A stretch of DNA of 64,000 nt from Nocardioides solisilvae (GTDB lineage Bacteria; Actinomycetota; Actinomycetes; Propionibacteriales; Nocardioidaceae): assembly GCF_003194625.1 (NCBI RefSeq), contig NZ_QHKX01000001.1, positions 682,001 through 746,000 on the forward strand. Direction: 5' to 3'. This document shows, one piece after another, positions 8,469 through 17,999 of this stretch. Numbering within the stretch: the first letter of the stretch is position 1; each line of letters begins with the position of its first letter. The translations under genes and the position numbers were made by a program. The notes under the pieces were generated by a model. The model made no database searches and was not told where the DNA came from. It saw nothing but the letters and a program-made list of their open reading frames with translations.

Positions 8469-9536
8469 TCACTCCTGCTGGTCGTTCCCCGGGTCCATCA
8501 CGTCGACGATCCGGCGCAGGTCGTCCATGGAGGCGAACTCGACGGTGATCTTGCCCTTGGACTTCCCCAGGTCGACCTTGACCCTGGTCTCGAACCGGTC
8601 TGACAGGCGGTCCGCCAGGTCGACCAGCCCGGGGGCCACGGGCTTGCTGCGGCGAGCCGCGCGTGCCGGCTTGCCGTGGTCACCCAGCGCGACGATCTCC
8701 TCCAGGGCGCGCACGCTGATCCCCTCCGCGACGACCCGCTGGGCGAGGCGGTCCTGCAGGTCGGCGTCCTCCACCGCGAGGAGGGCGCGAGCGTGGCCCG
8801 CGCTCAGGACGCCGGCCGCCACGCGGCGCTGGACCGCCGGGCTCAGCTTGAGAAGACGCAACGTGTTGCTGATCTGGGGTCGGGAACGACCGATCCGCTG
8901 CGCCAGCTCCTCGTGGGTGCAGCCGAAGTCCTCCAGGAGCTGGCCATACGCCGCAGCCTCCTCCAGGGGGTTGAGCTGGGAGCGGTGGAGGTTCTCCAGG
9001 AGCGCGTCACGCAGCATGTCGCCGTCGTCGGTCTCGCGGACGATGGCCGGGATGTGCTCCAGCCCCGCCTCCTGCGACGCGCGCCAGCGACGCTCTCCCA
9101 TGATCAGCTCGTAGCCGCCCTCGGCGGAGGGACGGACCACGACGGGCTGGAGGAGGCCGATCTCCCGGATCGAGTGGACGAGCTCGGCGAGCGCCTCCTC
9201 CTCGAAGACCTGACGCGGCTGGCGAGCGTTGGGGCGCACCTCGGCGATCGGGATCTCGCGGAAGTAGGCCCCCGTGACCACCCCGGACTCGTCGGGACCG
9301 GGTACCGGGCCGGAGCCGACGTCGGGGGACGGGTCGCCGGACCCCGTGGAGTAGCCGGGCACTCCACCGGGAGGAACGACCGCCGCCGCGTCAGAGCGCT
9401 CGGGCGCCGGAGCGGCGGGTCCGTCAACTGCATGGCTGTCGCCGCTGACCCCAGCGGCCTCGCTGGGAGCCGTGGGGATGAGGGCGCCCAGGCCCCGGCC
9501 GAGACCGCGACGTGGGGGGCGAGGGGTGCTGCTCAT
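8469..9536 (-). CDS. parB: Chromosome-partitioning protein ParB
   Basis: 355 residues. ParB binds parS, loads as a CTP-dependent clamp and works with ParA to segregate the origin. The N-terminal [13 protein letters not shown] is the ParA-stimulating motif, followed by a variable linker. The CTP-binding region contains the box I motif [14 protein letters not shown] and box [14 protein letters not shown]; the [24 protein letters not shown] recognises parS. The C-terminal dimerisation domain ends in an acidic tail. The start overlaps the parA stop by 4 bp, so the two genes form a coupled unit. Confidence 0.95.
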   Translation of the reverse strand: MSSTPRPPRRGLGRGLGALIPTAPSEAAGVSGDSHAVDGPAAPAPERSDAAAVVPPGGVPGYSTGSGDPSPDVGSGPVPGPDESGVVTGAYFREIPIAEVRPNARQPRQVFEEEALAELVHSIREIGLLQPVVVRPSAEGGYELIMGERRWRASQEAGLEHIPAIVRETDDGDMLRDALLENLHRSQLNPLEEAAAYGQLLEDFGCTHEELAQRIGRSRPQISNTLRLLKLSPAVQRRVAAGVLSAGHARALLAVEDADLQDRLAQRVVAEGISVRALEEIVALGDHGKPARAARRSKPVAPGLVDLADRLSDRFETRVKVDLGKSKGKITVEFASMDDLRRIVDVMDPGNDQQE

Positions 9537-10936
9537 CGGCTCGGGGCTCCCTTGCTGGCGATCTCGCGTGCTGCCTCCAGGTAGCACAGGGCACCCGGCG
9601 AACCGGGATCGTAGGTCATCACGGTCTGCCCGTAGGACGGCGCCTCGGAGACCCGGACGGAGCGGGGGACCATCGTCCTCAGCACGGTGTCGCCGAAGTG
9701 GTCCCTCACCTCCCCGGCCACGCCGGCGGCGAGCCGCGTCCTGGCGTCGTACATCGTCAGCAGGATGGTGGACACGGCAAGGGAGGGGTTCAGGTGCTTG
9801 CGGACCATCTCCACGGTCTCGAGCAGCTGACCGAGGCCCTCCAGCGCGTAGTACTCCGCCTGGATCGGGATCATCATCTCGTCGCCGGCCACGAGGGCGT
9901 TGAGCGTCAGCAGCCCGAGGGAAGGGGGGCAGTCCACGAAGACGTAGTCGAAGCGGTCCGCCCCGACCTCCGCCGCGCTCCCCACCCACGGGTGCCCGTG
10001 GATGGCCTTGCGGAGCCTGTTCTCCCGGGCCACCACGCTCACCAGCTCGATCTCCGCGCCCGCGAGGTCGATCGTGGCCGGCACCACCCACAGGTTGGTC
10101 AGGTCGGGGCACGTCGTGACCACGTCGGCGAGGGTCACGGTGTCGACCAGCAGGTCGTAGGTGGAGGGGACTCCGCGCCGGTGCTCGACGTTGAGGGCAG
10201 TGGACGCGTTGCCCTGGGGATCCAGGTCGATCACCAGGACCCGTTGGCCGAGCTGGGCGAGGGCGGCCGCGAGGTTGACGGTGCTCGTGGTCTTCCCGAC
10301 GCCGCCCTTCTGGTTCGCCACCACCATCACGCGGGTGGCGTCGGGGCGTGAGGGACCGGAGCGATTCAGCGCACCGTGGCGTGCCATCACCACGTGCTCC
10401 GCCGCGCGAGCCAGCGGCGTGCTGTCGTCGTAGGCGCTGGTCTCACGCTCGGCGATCTGACCCGCGGTACGGGGGGTTCCACGTGAAACATCGGTGCGCG
10501 CGGGTGAGACCCCGGCATTGGCCCCCTGCTCCGTTTCACGTGAAACCGGGCTGACGTGTGTCGGCACGGTCCCGGCACTCCCCGTTTCACGTGAAACCGA
10601 ACCCGCCGGCCCGGGACGTGCCTCGGACGAAGGGTGGGTGGCAACGGCGTCGAAAGGGTTCGTCGACGACGGAGCGCCGGTTTCGGACGACCCCCCCACC
10701 CACGCCGGAGGCGGCGCTGGACGGCCGGGCGCGCTCTCCAGGGCATCGACGAGGTGACGCGGGGTCGATCCGCCGGTCGACGAGACCCCGGCGGGCCCGC
10801 CGGCAGTCCCCGACGCCCCACCGGTGTCCTGTGGATAACCGGTGGAGAACTCACCGGATCCACGCTCAGGACCCTGTGCGTCACCGGTGGATAACTCCCT
10901 GGACCCGGTGGAGTCCCAGCTCTGGGCATCGGTCAC
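9533..10936 (-). CDS. parA: Chromosome-partitioning ATPase ParA with long N-terminal extension
   Basis: 467 residues, against about 260-330 for most ParA proteins. The ATPase core starts near residue 205: the deviant Walker [19 protein letters not shown] and [12 protein letters not shown] are clear. The first 200 residues are Ser/Thr/Gly/Pro-rich low complexity with recurring STG and VSRET/VSRGT strings. The VSRET strings are encoded by parS sites, and the STG/GD region overlaps DnaA-box-like sequence, so this extension looks constrained by DNA sites rather than by protein fold. The GTG start at 10936 has AAGGGG 8 nt upstream. Internal starts nearer the core cannot be excluded. Confidence 0.92.
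   Translation of the reverse strand: MTDAQSWDSTGSRELSTGDAQGPERGSGEFSTGYPQDTGGASGTAGGPAGVSSTGGSTPRHLVDALESAPGRPAPPPAWVGGSSETGAPSSTNPFDAVATHPSSEARPGPAGSVSRETGSAGTVPTHVSPVSRETEQGANAGVSPARTDVSRGTPRTAGQIAERETSAYDDSTPLARAAEHVVMARHGALNRSGPSRPDATRVMVVANQKGGVGKTTSTVNLAAALAQLGQRVLVIDLDPQGNASTALNVEHRRGVPSTYDLLVDTVTLADVVTTCPDLTNLWVVPATIDLAGAEIELVSVVARENRLRKAIHGHPWVGSAAEVGADRFDYVFVDCPPSLGLLTLNALVAGDEMMIPIQAEYYALEGLGQLLETVEMVRKHLNPSLAVSTILLTMYDARTRLAAGVAGEVRDHFGDTVLRTMVPRSVRVSEAPSYGQTVMTYDPGSPGALCYLEAAREIASKGAPSR
10476..10489. promoter_or_regulatory. parS-like site 1 (inside parA)
   Basis: GTTCCACGTGAAAC, one change from the parS core GTTTCACGTGAAAC. It encodes the ParA segment DVSRGT. Confidence 0.8.
10533..10546. 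promoter_or_regulatory. parS site 2 (inside parA)
   Basis: Perfect 14-bp parS core palindrome GTTTCACGTGAAAC, the loading site for ParB. It encodes VSRET in ParA. Confidence 0.92.
10584..10597. promoter_or_regulatory. parS site 3 (inside parA)
   Basis: Second perfect parS core, 51 bp from site 2 and in the same reading frame, again encoding VSRET. Confidence 0.92.
10830..10838. promoter_or_regulatory. DnaA box inside parA 5' coding region
   Basis: TGTGGATAA, the exact complement of the consensus DnaA box TTATCCACA. A near copy GGTGGATAA (one mismatch) lies at 10886-10894. Both fall in the first 40 codons of parA, so DnaA binding could affect parAB expression. Confidence 0.5.
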
Positions 10937-11101
10937 GTGAAGTGCCCCTTCGAAGTGTGCGGACGATGGTGGTCCTGGTTCTGCGGCGATGCCGAAGCCA
11001 TGCCGGGCGGAGCCCCAGTCCCGGTGACGGGACGTGAGCACAGCGCGAAACGGGCCTGGCGACTCGACGTCGTGCCTGCACCGACGAGGTGGAGTCCCAC
11101 C

Positions 11102-11869
11102 TCAGCCCTCGCGCCGGCCCTGACGCTTCGCCTTGGGCGAGCCGCCCTTCCGACGACTCCCACTGGCTCCACCGGGCAACGGTAGCGCCCCGGGGTCGCG
11201 GCGGGAAACCCGGAGGGCGAAGGTCGGGACCTCCACGTCCTCGCCACCGAGGCGCACCACCTCCGGGACGCCACAACCGTGCCGGGTCAGCTCGCGCGAG
11301 GCGGAGTCGATCTCCTCGCGGACCGACGACCCCTTGAGCGCCACGAGTGCACCGCCCGCGTCGACCAGAGGCATCGACCAGTCCAGCAGACGCGGAAGAG
11401 GGGCCACGGCCCGTGACGTCACGACGTCGAAGCGTCGTTCCCCGTGCAGCGCCTCTGCTCTTCCACGCACGACCTCCACGTGGTCGAGCCCGAGCTGCTC
11501 CTTGACCTCCTCGAGGAAGGTGGTCCGCCGCAGGAGCGGCTCCACGAGGGTCACCCGGAGATCCGGACGCACGATGGCCACGACGAGACCGGGGAGTCCT
11601 GCCCCGGAGCCGATGTCGCAGACGCGTGCGCCCTCGGGCAGCAGGTCGCAGAGCCAGGCGCAGTTCAGCAGGTGCCGCTCCCACAGGCGCGGGACCTCGC
11701 GAGGCCCGATGAGACCGCGCACCACGCCATCGGTGGCGAGACGCTCGGCGTAGGCGACCAGGCCGGGGAGGTGCTCCGACGGCACGACCCCCCTGACCGT
11801 CCCGGGGACCGGGGGCAGGGGGGTCGGCACGGGCACGCCCGTGGTTCCACGTGAAACGTCGTCGGTCAC
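11102..11869 (-). CDS. rsmG: 16S rRNA (guanine-527-N7)-methyltransferase
   Basis: 255-residue SAM-dependent methylase that modifies G527 of 16S rRNA; its loss gives low-level streptomycin resistance. The motif I loop VCDIGSGAGLPGLVVA (about 84-99) binds SAM; WERHLLN and the downstream FDVVTSRAVAPL are family hallmarks. The C-terminus carries a Lys/Arg-rich extension. The GTG start overlaps the jag stop (GTGA). Codons 5-9 coincide with a parS-like site, so the N-terminal VSRGT is shaped by a DNA element. Confidence 0.93.
   Translation of the reverse strand: MTDDVSRGTTGVPVPTPLPPVPGTVRGVVPSEHLPGLVAYAERLATDGVVRGLIGPREVPRLWERHLLNCAWLCDLLPEGARVCDIGSGAGLPGLVVAIVRPDLRVTLVEPLLRRTTFLEEVKEQLGLDHVEVVRGRAEALHGERRFDVVTSRAVAPLPRLLDWSMPLVDAGGALVALKGSSVREEIDSASRELTRHGCGVPEVVRLGGEDVEVPTFALRVSRRDPGALPLPGGASGSRRKGGSPKAKRQGRREG
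11844..11857. promoter_or_regulatory. parS-like site 4 (inside rsmG)
   Basis: GTTCCACGTGAAAC, identical to site 1 and one change from the parS core. It encodes VSRGT near the RsmG N-terminus. Confidence 0.8.
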
Positions 11870-12396
11870 CGGGGCAGGATCACCACGTGACGGCGCGGCT
11901 CCGCGCCCTCGGACTCCGAGCTGAGACCGGCGGCCTTGACGGCGTCGTGCACGACCTTGCGCTCGAAGGACGACATCGGGTCCAGCTCGACGCGCTCGCC
12001 GGTCGACTCCACCTGGGCGATGAGACGCTCGGCCAGCGCGACCAGGTCGCGGCGCTTCTGCTCCCGGTACCCGGAGATGTCGAGCATCAGCCGCGAACGC
12101 TCGCCCGTCTCGCGGTAGACCGCCAGGCGGGTCAGCTCCTGCAGCGCCTCGAGGACCTCGCCGTCCTTGCCGACGAGCATGGAGAGGTCGGCGCCGACGA
12201 TCGAGACAGACGCGCGGTCACCCTCCACGTCCATGTCGAGGTCACCGTCGAGGTCAGCGATGTCGAGGAGCTCCTCGAGGTAGTCGGCCGCGATGTCGCC
12301 CTCCTGCTCGAGGCGCTCCAGCTTGCCGGGCCGCGGCGCCTGGGGCTCCTGCGGCTCGCGCTCGACGTCCTGGACGTCGTTCTCGGTGTCGGTCAC
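11866..12396 (-). CDS. jag: Jag/KhpB-type RNA-binding protein (KH + R3H domains)
   Basis: 176-residue Jag (KhpB) protein. A KH domain (about 55-115, with VGKDGEVLEALQELTRLAVY) is followed by an R3H domain (about 120-172, with SFERKVVHDAVKA and a C-terminal RRHVVILPR). The N-terminal 35 residues are acidic and take the place of the jag-N domain. KhpB proteins bind RNA and influence cell elongation and division. The place between yidC and rsmG is conserved. Confidence 0.92.
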   Translation of the reverse strand: MTDTENDVQDVEREPQEPQAPRPGKLERLEQEGDIAADYLEELLDIADLDGDLDMDVEGDRASVSIVGADLSMLVGKDGEVLEALQELTRLAVYRETGERSRLMLDISGYREQKRRDLVALAERLIAQVESTGERVELDPMSSFERKVVHDAVKAAGLSSESEGAEPRRHVVILPR

Positions 12397-12495
12397 GCGA
12401 TCTCTCCCTGCCTCGTGGTCGTGCGTCGTGGTGCTGCGTCGTGTGCTGCGTCGTGGTGGGTGCCCCGCGTCGGCGGACCGGAGACGGGGCGAGGG

Positions 12496-13452
12496 TCAGC
12501 GCTTCTTGCGCTGAGACCTGGTCTGGCGCTTCGGCTGGTGCCGCGCCGGCCGCGCCGGCTCGTCGACCGCTTCGGTCGCGACCGCGCCGGGCTGCTCGCC
12601 CTCGGGCGCCTTGCCCTTGCGCGCCGCCTTGGCGCGGTCCCGCTCCTGCTTCGCGGCGAAGGCCGGGGTGCCGGGGGCCGGGTTGTTGCGGATCACGTAG
12701 AACTGCTGCCCCATGGTCCAGAGGTTCGACGTGGTCCAGTAGAAGAGCACGCCGATCGGGAACGCGATGCCGCCCACGGCGAAGACGACGGGAAGCACGT
12801 AGAGCAGCATCTTCTGCTGCTGCGCGTACGGGCCGCTCAGCGCGTCCGCCGGCATGTTCTTGCTCATCAGCTGGCGCTGGGTCAGGAACGTCGTCGCCGT
12901 CATCGCCAGGACCAGCACGGCCGCCAGGACCATGACGGTCCACTCGCCGTCGTTGCTGAGGAAGGTGTCGGAGATCGGGATGGTGCCGAAGAGCTCGGCC
13001 TGGCCGAACTCCTTGGCCCGCTCGGAGGTGAGCACCCCGTGCGCCTTGCCGTCGGCGGCCTGGTCGATCAGCCGGAAGAGCGCGAAGAAGATCGGCATCT
13101 GCAGCAGGATCGGCAGGCAGGAGGCGAAGGGGTTGGTCCCCGCCTCCTTGTAGAGCGCCATCGTCTCCTGGGCGAGCCGCTCACGGTCGTGGCCGTACTT
13201 CTTCTGCAGCTCCTTGACCTTGGGCTGGATGAGCTGCATGTTGCGGCTCGACTTGATCTGCTTCACGAAGAGCGGGATCAGGGCCGCGCGGATCACCAGC
13301 GTGAGGCCCACGATCGACAGCACCCACGAGGCACCCCCCTCGGGGTCCAGGACCGTGCCGAGCACGTTGTGGAAGCCCACCAGCACCACGGAGATGACGT
13401 AGTAGAGCGGCGTCATGATCGCGCCGCCGATGGCACCGAAGAAGTCGAGCAC
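12496..13452 (-). CDS. yidC: Membrane protein insertase YidC/Oxa1
   Basis: 318-residue insertase that places proteins in the cytoplasmic membrane alone or with SecYEG. After a long first helix, the conserved core has VIRAALIPLFVKQIKSSRNM (with the hydrophilic-groove Arg), the cytoplasmic hairpin LQKKYGHDRERLAQE and later helices including ALFRLIDQA and PIGVLFYWTTSNLW. The tail is Lys/Arg-rich, as in ribosome-binding YidC proteins. The GTG start directly abuts the yidD stop. Confidence 0.94.
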   Translation of the reverse strand: MLDFFGAIGGAIMTPLYYVISVVLVGFHNVLGTVLDPEGGASWVLSIVGLTLVIRAALIPLFVKQIKSSRNMQLIQPKVKELQKKYGHDRERLAQETMALYKEAGTNPFASCLPILLQMPIFFALFRLIDQAADGKAHGVLTSERAKEFGQAELFGTIPISDTFLSNDGEWTVMVLAAVLVLAMTATTFLTQRQLMSKNMPADALSGPYAQQQKMLLYVLPVVFAVGGIAFPIGVLFYWTTSNLWTMGQQFYVIRNNPAPGTPAFAAKQERDRAKAARKGKAPEGEQPGAVATEAVDEPARPARHQPKRQTRSQRKKR

Positions 13453-13725
13453 TCAAGCTCCTGGGGTAGGGGAGGGATCCGCGTTGCGGCGGGAGGGACG
13501 GGTGCGAGAGCCGCGCTCCGGGACGGGGTCGTAGCCCCCGGGGGACCACGGGTGGCAGCGCGCCAGCCGGCGGACCGCCAGCCAGGAGCCACGCAGGGAG
13601 CCGTGCCGGGTCACCGCCTCGAGCGCGTACGCCGAGCAGGTGGGGTGGTAGCGGCAGACCTGGCCGTAGAGCGGGCTGACGAACGTGCGGTACAGCCGCA
13701 GCAGCCCGATCAGGAGGTACTTCAC
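13453..13725 (-). CDS. yidD: Membrane protein insertion efficiency factor YidD
   Basis: 90 residues with the family signature [20 protein letters not shown] followed by SAYALEAV and [17 protein letters not shown]. Three conserved Cys residues are present. YidD assists YidC-dependent insertion. It overlaps rnpA by 4 bp and is followed immediately by yidC. Confidence 0.93.
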   Translation of the reverse strand: MKYLLIGLLRLYRTFVSPLYGQVCRYHPTCSAYALEAVTRHGSLRGSWLAVRRLARCHPWSPGGYDPVPERGSRTRPSRRNADPSPTPGA

Positions 13726-14054
13726 GGCAGCACCCGGGCAAGACCGCGGGTCAGGTCGGCCCGCAGCGCCTCGTGCCCGGCGGCCGCGGCGTCGGGCAGG
13801 GCCCGGACCACGAGCACGCCACGACCCGGGAGCTCCTGGAGGTGCTCCCGGGTCAGGTGGCGCAGTCGCCTCTTCACGCGGTTGCGTGCCACGGCATTCC
13901 CGACGGCCTTGCTCACCACGAACCCCACCTCGACCGGTGCCGGACCTTCGTCGTGCCAGTGCACGACCATGGTCCGGGTCCCGGCCCGCCTGCCGGCGCG
14001 CACCGCCACCCGGAAGCCTTCGCCCCGGGTGAGGCGGGCAGCGCGGGGCAGCAC
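13722..14054 (-). CDS. rnpA: Ribonuclease P protein component
   Basis: 110 residues; the protein partner of the RNase P ribozyme in tRNA 5' processing. The RNR motif [20 protein letters not shown] (about 60-79) and the preceding VEVGFVVSK are diagnostic. GTG start, 40 bp downstream of rpmH on the reverse strand, as in nearly all bacteria. Confidence 0.94.
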   Translation of the reverse strand: MLPRAARLTRGEGFRVAVRAGRRAGTRTMVVHWHDEGPAPVEVGFVVSKAVGNAVARNRVKRRLRHLTREHLQELPGRGVLVVRALPDAAAAGHEALRADLTRGLARVLP

Positions 14055-14094
14055 GGGTGCTCGACGACCTGGCGGGGTCCGCCGTGGCCCGGCG

Positions 14095-14232
14095 TCAGAC
14101 GGCCAGGCTGTTGCGACCCTTGCGACGGCGCGCCGAGAGGATGGCGCGGCCGGCGCGGGTGCGCATGCGCAGGCGGAAACCGTGCACCTTGTGCCGGCGA
14201 CGGTTGTTCGGCTGGTACGTACGCTTGCTCAC
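14095..14232 (-). CDS. rpmH: 50S ribosomal protein L34
   Basis: 45-residue ribosomal protein that begins [20 protein letters not shown] and ends [11 protein letters not shown], a near-textbook L34. GTG start at 14232, behind GAGAGAGCTC. It heads the leftward rpmH-rnpA-yidD-yidC-jag-rsmG-parA-parB series, divergent from dnaA. Confidence 0.96.
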   Translation of the reverse strand: MSKRTYQPNNRRRHKVHGFRLRMRTRAGRAILSARRRKGRNSLAV

Positions 14233-14825
14233 GAGCTCTCTCCGATGTGTCTCTCTGCGGGTGTCCACTCCGGCGGGATTGCGGTGCGCCTGACTTCGGC
14301 TGGCACCGCCTCCCCACGGCACACACCGTTGGACTGGGCGTGAATATCCGTGGACATGCGGCACCGGTCGACCACGAGCGGACGTCGGGTGACCTGCCAA
14401 CGGTACGCGGAGCGGAGAAGCACGGTCAAACCCACGACCGCGTCCCCCGGCGCTGTCGATCGACCGGGACCGGAGCGCCACCGGCCGGCCTGTGGATGAC
14501 GGGTTGCCCGCGCGCTCTCCCCGTTGTTACTTTTCCCGTTCGCTCATGGCCCGGCCAGACTCCCGTCCTCCTCCCACTGTCGGTTCCCCCGCACCCTCCC
14601 GCCACGCTGACATACCCGCTCTGACCTGCGACGACGTCGGCAACAGGGGGCGGAAGCCGGATCTGGTCCGACGTCTGGGTCACCCAAATGGGGCAAGATG
14701 CACACCTGTGGATAACCTTGTGGACCGATGAGCAGTCCCGTCACCCCCGGGGGTCGGACCACTGGTCGGAGGAGGCGCCGTCCCGGCGCCGCGGACGACA
14801 CGCCGACAGGCACTGAGGGAGAGAC
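14233..14825. promoter_or_regulatory. rpmH-dnaA divergent regulatory region with DnaA boxes
   Basis: 593 bp without a convincing gene. It must hold the promoters of rpmH and dnaA. A perfect reverse DnaA box TGTGGATAA lies at 14707-14715, a one-mismatch copy TGTGGATGA at 14491-14499 and a weaker TTGTGGACC just after the first. A short AT-rich patch (about 14523-14540) is the only clear drop in GC. The boxes fit dnaA autoregulation or a part of the origin. Confidence 0.6.
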
Positions 14826-16397
14826 GTGGAGAACGAGCCGGTGGACCTGGCCACGGTGTGGCGCAGCGTCGTGGAGCAGCTGCAGCCCAACCAGCGGGCG
14901 TGGCTGCGGGCCAGCGAACCGGTCACGCTGCACGAGAGCACGGCGATCATCGCGGTCCCCAACGACTTCACCCGCGGCCAGCTCGAGGGTCGCCTCCGCG
15001 CCCAGCTCGAGGACTCCCTGAGCGTCCGCTTCCAGCGAGAGATCAGGATCGCGGTCACGGTCAACCCCGCCCTGGAGGACCAGGGACTGCCTCCGGCGGA
15101 CGACCATCGAAGTCAACAAGACGACTTGTCGACAAATGCGTGGGAGGCCCCGACCGTCCACCCCGCTCCGATGCCTGGTCCCGGGCTGGGCGGGAGTGGC
15201 CTGGCCGGCGGTGGCCCGGGCGGGGGACTGGGCGGTGGTCCGACCCTCGGCGAGACGCTCGGTCACACCCCCCAGCCCGTGCCCGCGGGGATTCCGGGTG
15301 CCCCTCCGGCCGGCCCCCCCGGGTTCCACGCCACCGTCCAGCCGGGTGCCCCCGGGTCGCTGGAGACCCGGCTCAACCCGAAGTACACCTTCGAGACCTT
15401 CGTCATCGGCTCGTCCAACCGCTTCCCCCACGCCGCGGCCGTCGCCGTGGCCGAGGCCCCCGGCAAGGCGTACAACCCGCTGCTGGTCTACGGCGAGTCG
15501 GGGCTGGGCAAGACCCACCTGCTGCACGCGATCGGCCACTACGTGCGCTCCCTCTACTCCGGGGCGAAGGTGCGCTACGTCTCCTCGGAGGAGTTCACCA
15601 ACGAGTTCATCAACGCGATCCGCGACGACCGGCAGGACCGGTTCAAGCGCCGCTACCGCGACGTCGACGTGCTGCTGATCGACGACATCCAGTTCCTGGA
15701 GGGGAAGACCCAGACCCAGGAGGAGTTCTTCCACACCTTCAACACGCTGCACAACGCCAACAAGCAGATCGTCCTCACCTCCGACCGCCCGCCCAAGCTC
15801 CTCGAGGCGCTCGAGGACCGGCTGCGGAACCGGTTCGAGTGGGGCCTGATCACCGACGTCCAGGCACCCGACCTCGAGACCCGCATCGCCATCCTCCGCA
15901 AGAAGGCGGCGATGGACCGGCTCACGGCGCCGCCCGACGTGCTGGAGTTCATCGCCTCCAAGATCCAGACCAACATCCGCGAGCTGGAGGGTGCCCTGAT
16001 CCGGGTGACGGCGTTCGCCAACCTCAACCGGCAGGAGGTCGACATGACCCTCGCCGAGATCGTGCTCAAGGACCTGATCCCCGAGGGCGGCGAGCCCGAG
16101 ATCACCTCGCCGCTGATCATCGCCCAGACGGCGGCGTACTTCGGCGTGAGCATCGACGACCTCACCGGCCCGAGCCGCGGCCGGCACCTCGTGCTGGCCC
16201 GCCAGATCTCCATGTACCTGTGCCGCGAGCTCACGAGCATGTCGCTCCCGCAGATCGGCCGGGAGTTCGGCCGCGACCACACGACGGTGATGTACGCCGA
16301 CCGCAAGATCAACCAGCTGCTGGCGGAGCGGCGCGCCGTCTTCAACCAGGTCAGCGAGCTCACCAACCGGATCAAGATGCAGGCCCGCCAGGGCTGA
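14826..16397 (+). CDS. dnaA: Chromosomal replication initiator DnaA
   Basis: 523 residues. Domain I (1-85) mediates helicase and self contacts. A Gly/Pro-rich domain II (about 90-185) is long, as in other actinobacteria. Domain III is the AAA+ ATPase, with Walker A GESGLGKTHLLHAIG (about 220-234) and Walker B VLLIDDIQFLEGK. Domain IV holds the box-binding HTH with LPQIGREFGRDHTTVMYADR. GTG start with GGGAGAG about 8 nt upstream. It melts oriC and loads DnaB; dciA downstream may assist loading. Confidence 0.97.
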   Translation: MENEPVDLATVWRSVVEQLQPNQRAWLRASEPVTLHESTAIIAVPNDFTRGQLEGRLRAQLEDSLSVRFQREIRIAVTVNPALEDQGLPPADDHRSQQDDLSTNAWEAPTVHPAPMPGPGLGGSGLAGGGPGGGLGGGPTLGETLGHTPQPVPAGIPGAPPAGPPGFHATVQPGAPGSLETRLNPKYTFETFVIGSSNRFPHAAAVAVAEAPGKAYNPLLVYGESGLGKTHLLHAIGHYVRSLYSGAKVRYVSSEEFTNEFINAIRDDRQDRFKRRYRDVDVLLIDDIQFLEGKTQTQEEFFHTFNTLHNANKQIVLTSDRPPKLLEALEDRLRNRFEWGLITDVQAPDLETRIAILRKKAAMDRLTAPPDVLEFIASKIQTNIRELEGALIRVTAFANLNRQEVDMTLAEIVLKDLIPEGGEPEITSPLIIAQTAAYFGVSIDDLTGPSRGRHLVLARQISMYLCRELTSMSLPQIGREFGRDHTTVMYADRKINQLLAERRAVFNQVSELTNRIKMQARQG

Positions 16398-16839
16398 GCC
16401 GGGACCGGGCCCCGTCGAGCCGGTCCTCGCCCAGCGGCCTGTGAAATTCCTGTGGTCCCGGGCCCCTGCTCCTCCACAGGGTTGTGCACCCCTGCGGGTC
16501 CGCGGGGGGACACCACCCGCTCCCCCACACCCCGCGCCAGGAGTCCACATCCCGTGCACAGGCTCGCCCCACAGGCCTCGACGGCTCCGACCTGCGGCGA
16601 TGGTGGTTCTCCACAGAATCCCCAACCCCTGTGACGACTACTCACCCGTACATGGACCGATCCTCCTCAACAACCATCCGGCCCGCCGACTGGGGAGAAC
16701 CTGTCGCCACCGGCACCGGGAGCACACGCCGGTCCCCGTGCGTCCCACCCCTCACGGCCACGGGCACCGCACGGACAGGCGCACCGGTGGCATGGCAGGA
16801 TCACCCCCACGCTCGAACCACAAGATCCGGAGGAACGAA
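16398..16839. other. Candidate oriC (dnaA-dnaN intergenic region)
   Basis: 442 non-coding bp at the usual actinobacterial origin position. It contains several degenerate DnaA-box-like strings: TTCTCCACA at 16607-16615 (8 of 9 to TTGTCCACA), GAGTCCACA at 16541-16549, TCCTCCACA at 16470-16478 and TTGTGCACC at 16482-16490 (each about 7 of 9). An AT-richer stretch follows at about 16620-16680. No perfect box was seen, so the limits of oriC are uncertain. Confidence 0.6.
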
Positions 16840-17964
16840 GTGAAGTTCCGCGTCGACCGCGACGTCTTCGCCGACGCCGTCGCCTGGGCTGCTCGCAGCC
16901 TTCCCGTGCGTCCCAGCGCACCCGTGCTCGCCGGCCTGCTCGTCGAGGCCGGTGACGAGGGACTCGTCCTCTCCTCGTTCGACTACGAGACCTCCGCCCG
17001 CGCCGAGCTGCGCGCCGACGTCGCCGCCGAGGGCCGGGTCCTGGTGAGCGGTCGGCTGCTCGCCGACATCTGCCGCAGCCTTCCCCACAAGCCCGTCGAC
17101 TGCGAGCTCGTCGGTGCCAAGCTGGAGATCAAGTGCGGCTCCGGCCGGTTCAGCCTGCAGACCATGCCGGTGGAGGACTACCCCGCGCTCCCGACCGTCC
17201 CGCCGCCGAGCGGCACGGTCAAGGGCGAGGAGTTCTCCCGCGCGGTCGCCCAGGCCGTCACCGCCGCCGGGCGCGACGACATGCTGCCGGTCCTCACGGG
17301 CGTGCGCATCGAGATCGAGGGCGACCGGATGTCGCTGCTCGCGACCGACCGCTTCCGGCTCTCCCACCGCGAGCTCACCTGGTCCCCGGCCGAGACCGAC
17401 GCCTCGCTGGCCGCGCTGGTCCCGGCGAAGGTGCTGAGCGACACGGCCAAGACGCTCGGCGGCGACGTCACCATCTCGATCTCCCCCGCCGGCGGCGACG
17501 GCATCATCGGCTTCGAGGGCTCGACGCCCGACGGCGTGCGCCGCACGACCACGCGCCTGCTGGACGGCGAGTTCCCCAAGGTCCGCAGCCTGTTCCCGGC
17601 CGAGCACCTCACCGTCGCCACCGTGAGCAAGGCCGACCTCATCGACACGGTCAAGCGCGTGGCGCTCGTCGCGGAGCGCAACACCGCGGTCCAGATGAAG
17701 TTCGCCGACGGGGAGGTCGTCCTCGACTCCCAGTCGGGCGACGAGGCGCAGGCCACCGAGGCTATCGAGGCCGAGATCCGCGGCGAGGAGATCGTCACGG
17801 GCTTCAACCCGACGTACCTGCTCGACGGCCTCGGCGCCCTCGACGGCGAGAAGGTCGACCTCGCCTTCACCCAGGCCACCAAGCCGGTCGTCATCTCCGC
17901 CACCGACGGCGGCGACGACCACGCCTTCCGCTACCTGCTCATGCCGCGGAGACTGCTCTCCTAG
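16840..17964 (+). CDS. dnaN: DNA polymerase III beta subunit (sliding clamp)
   Basis: 374 residues forming the dimeric clamp that tethers polymerase III and repair enzymes. The start MKFRVDRDVFADAVAWAARS (GTG, with GGAGGA 6 nt upstream), the internal ATDRFRLSHREL and the C-terminal YLLMPRRL are typical of actinobacterial DnaN. An open frame continues upstream through the intergenic region but has no family similarity. Confidence 0.97.
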   Translation: MKFRVDRDVFADAVAWAARSLPVRPSAPVLAGLLVEAGDEGLVLSSFDYETSARAELRADVAAEGRVLVSGRLLADICRSLPHKPVDCELVGAKLEIKCGSGRFSLQTMPVEDYPALPTVPPPSGTVKGEEFSRAVAQAVTAAGRDDMLPVLTGVRIEIEGDRMSLLATDRFRLSHRELTWSPAETDASLAALVPAKVLSDTAKTLGGDVTISISPAGGDGIIGFEGSTPDGVRRTTTRLLDGEFPKVRSLFPAEHLTVATVSKADLIDTVKRVALVAERNTAVQMKFADGEVVLDSQSGDEAQATEAIEAEIRGEEIVTGFNPTYLLDGLGALDGEKVDLAFTQATKPVVISATDGGDDHAFRYLLMPRRLLS

Positions 17965-17999
17965 CACCCGCTCGCCCCACCACCCCCAGGAGGATCCGC

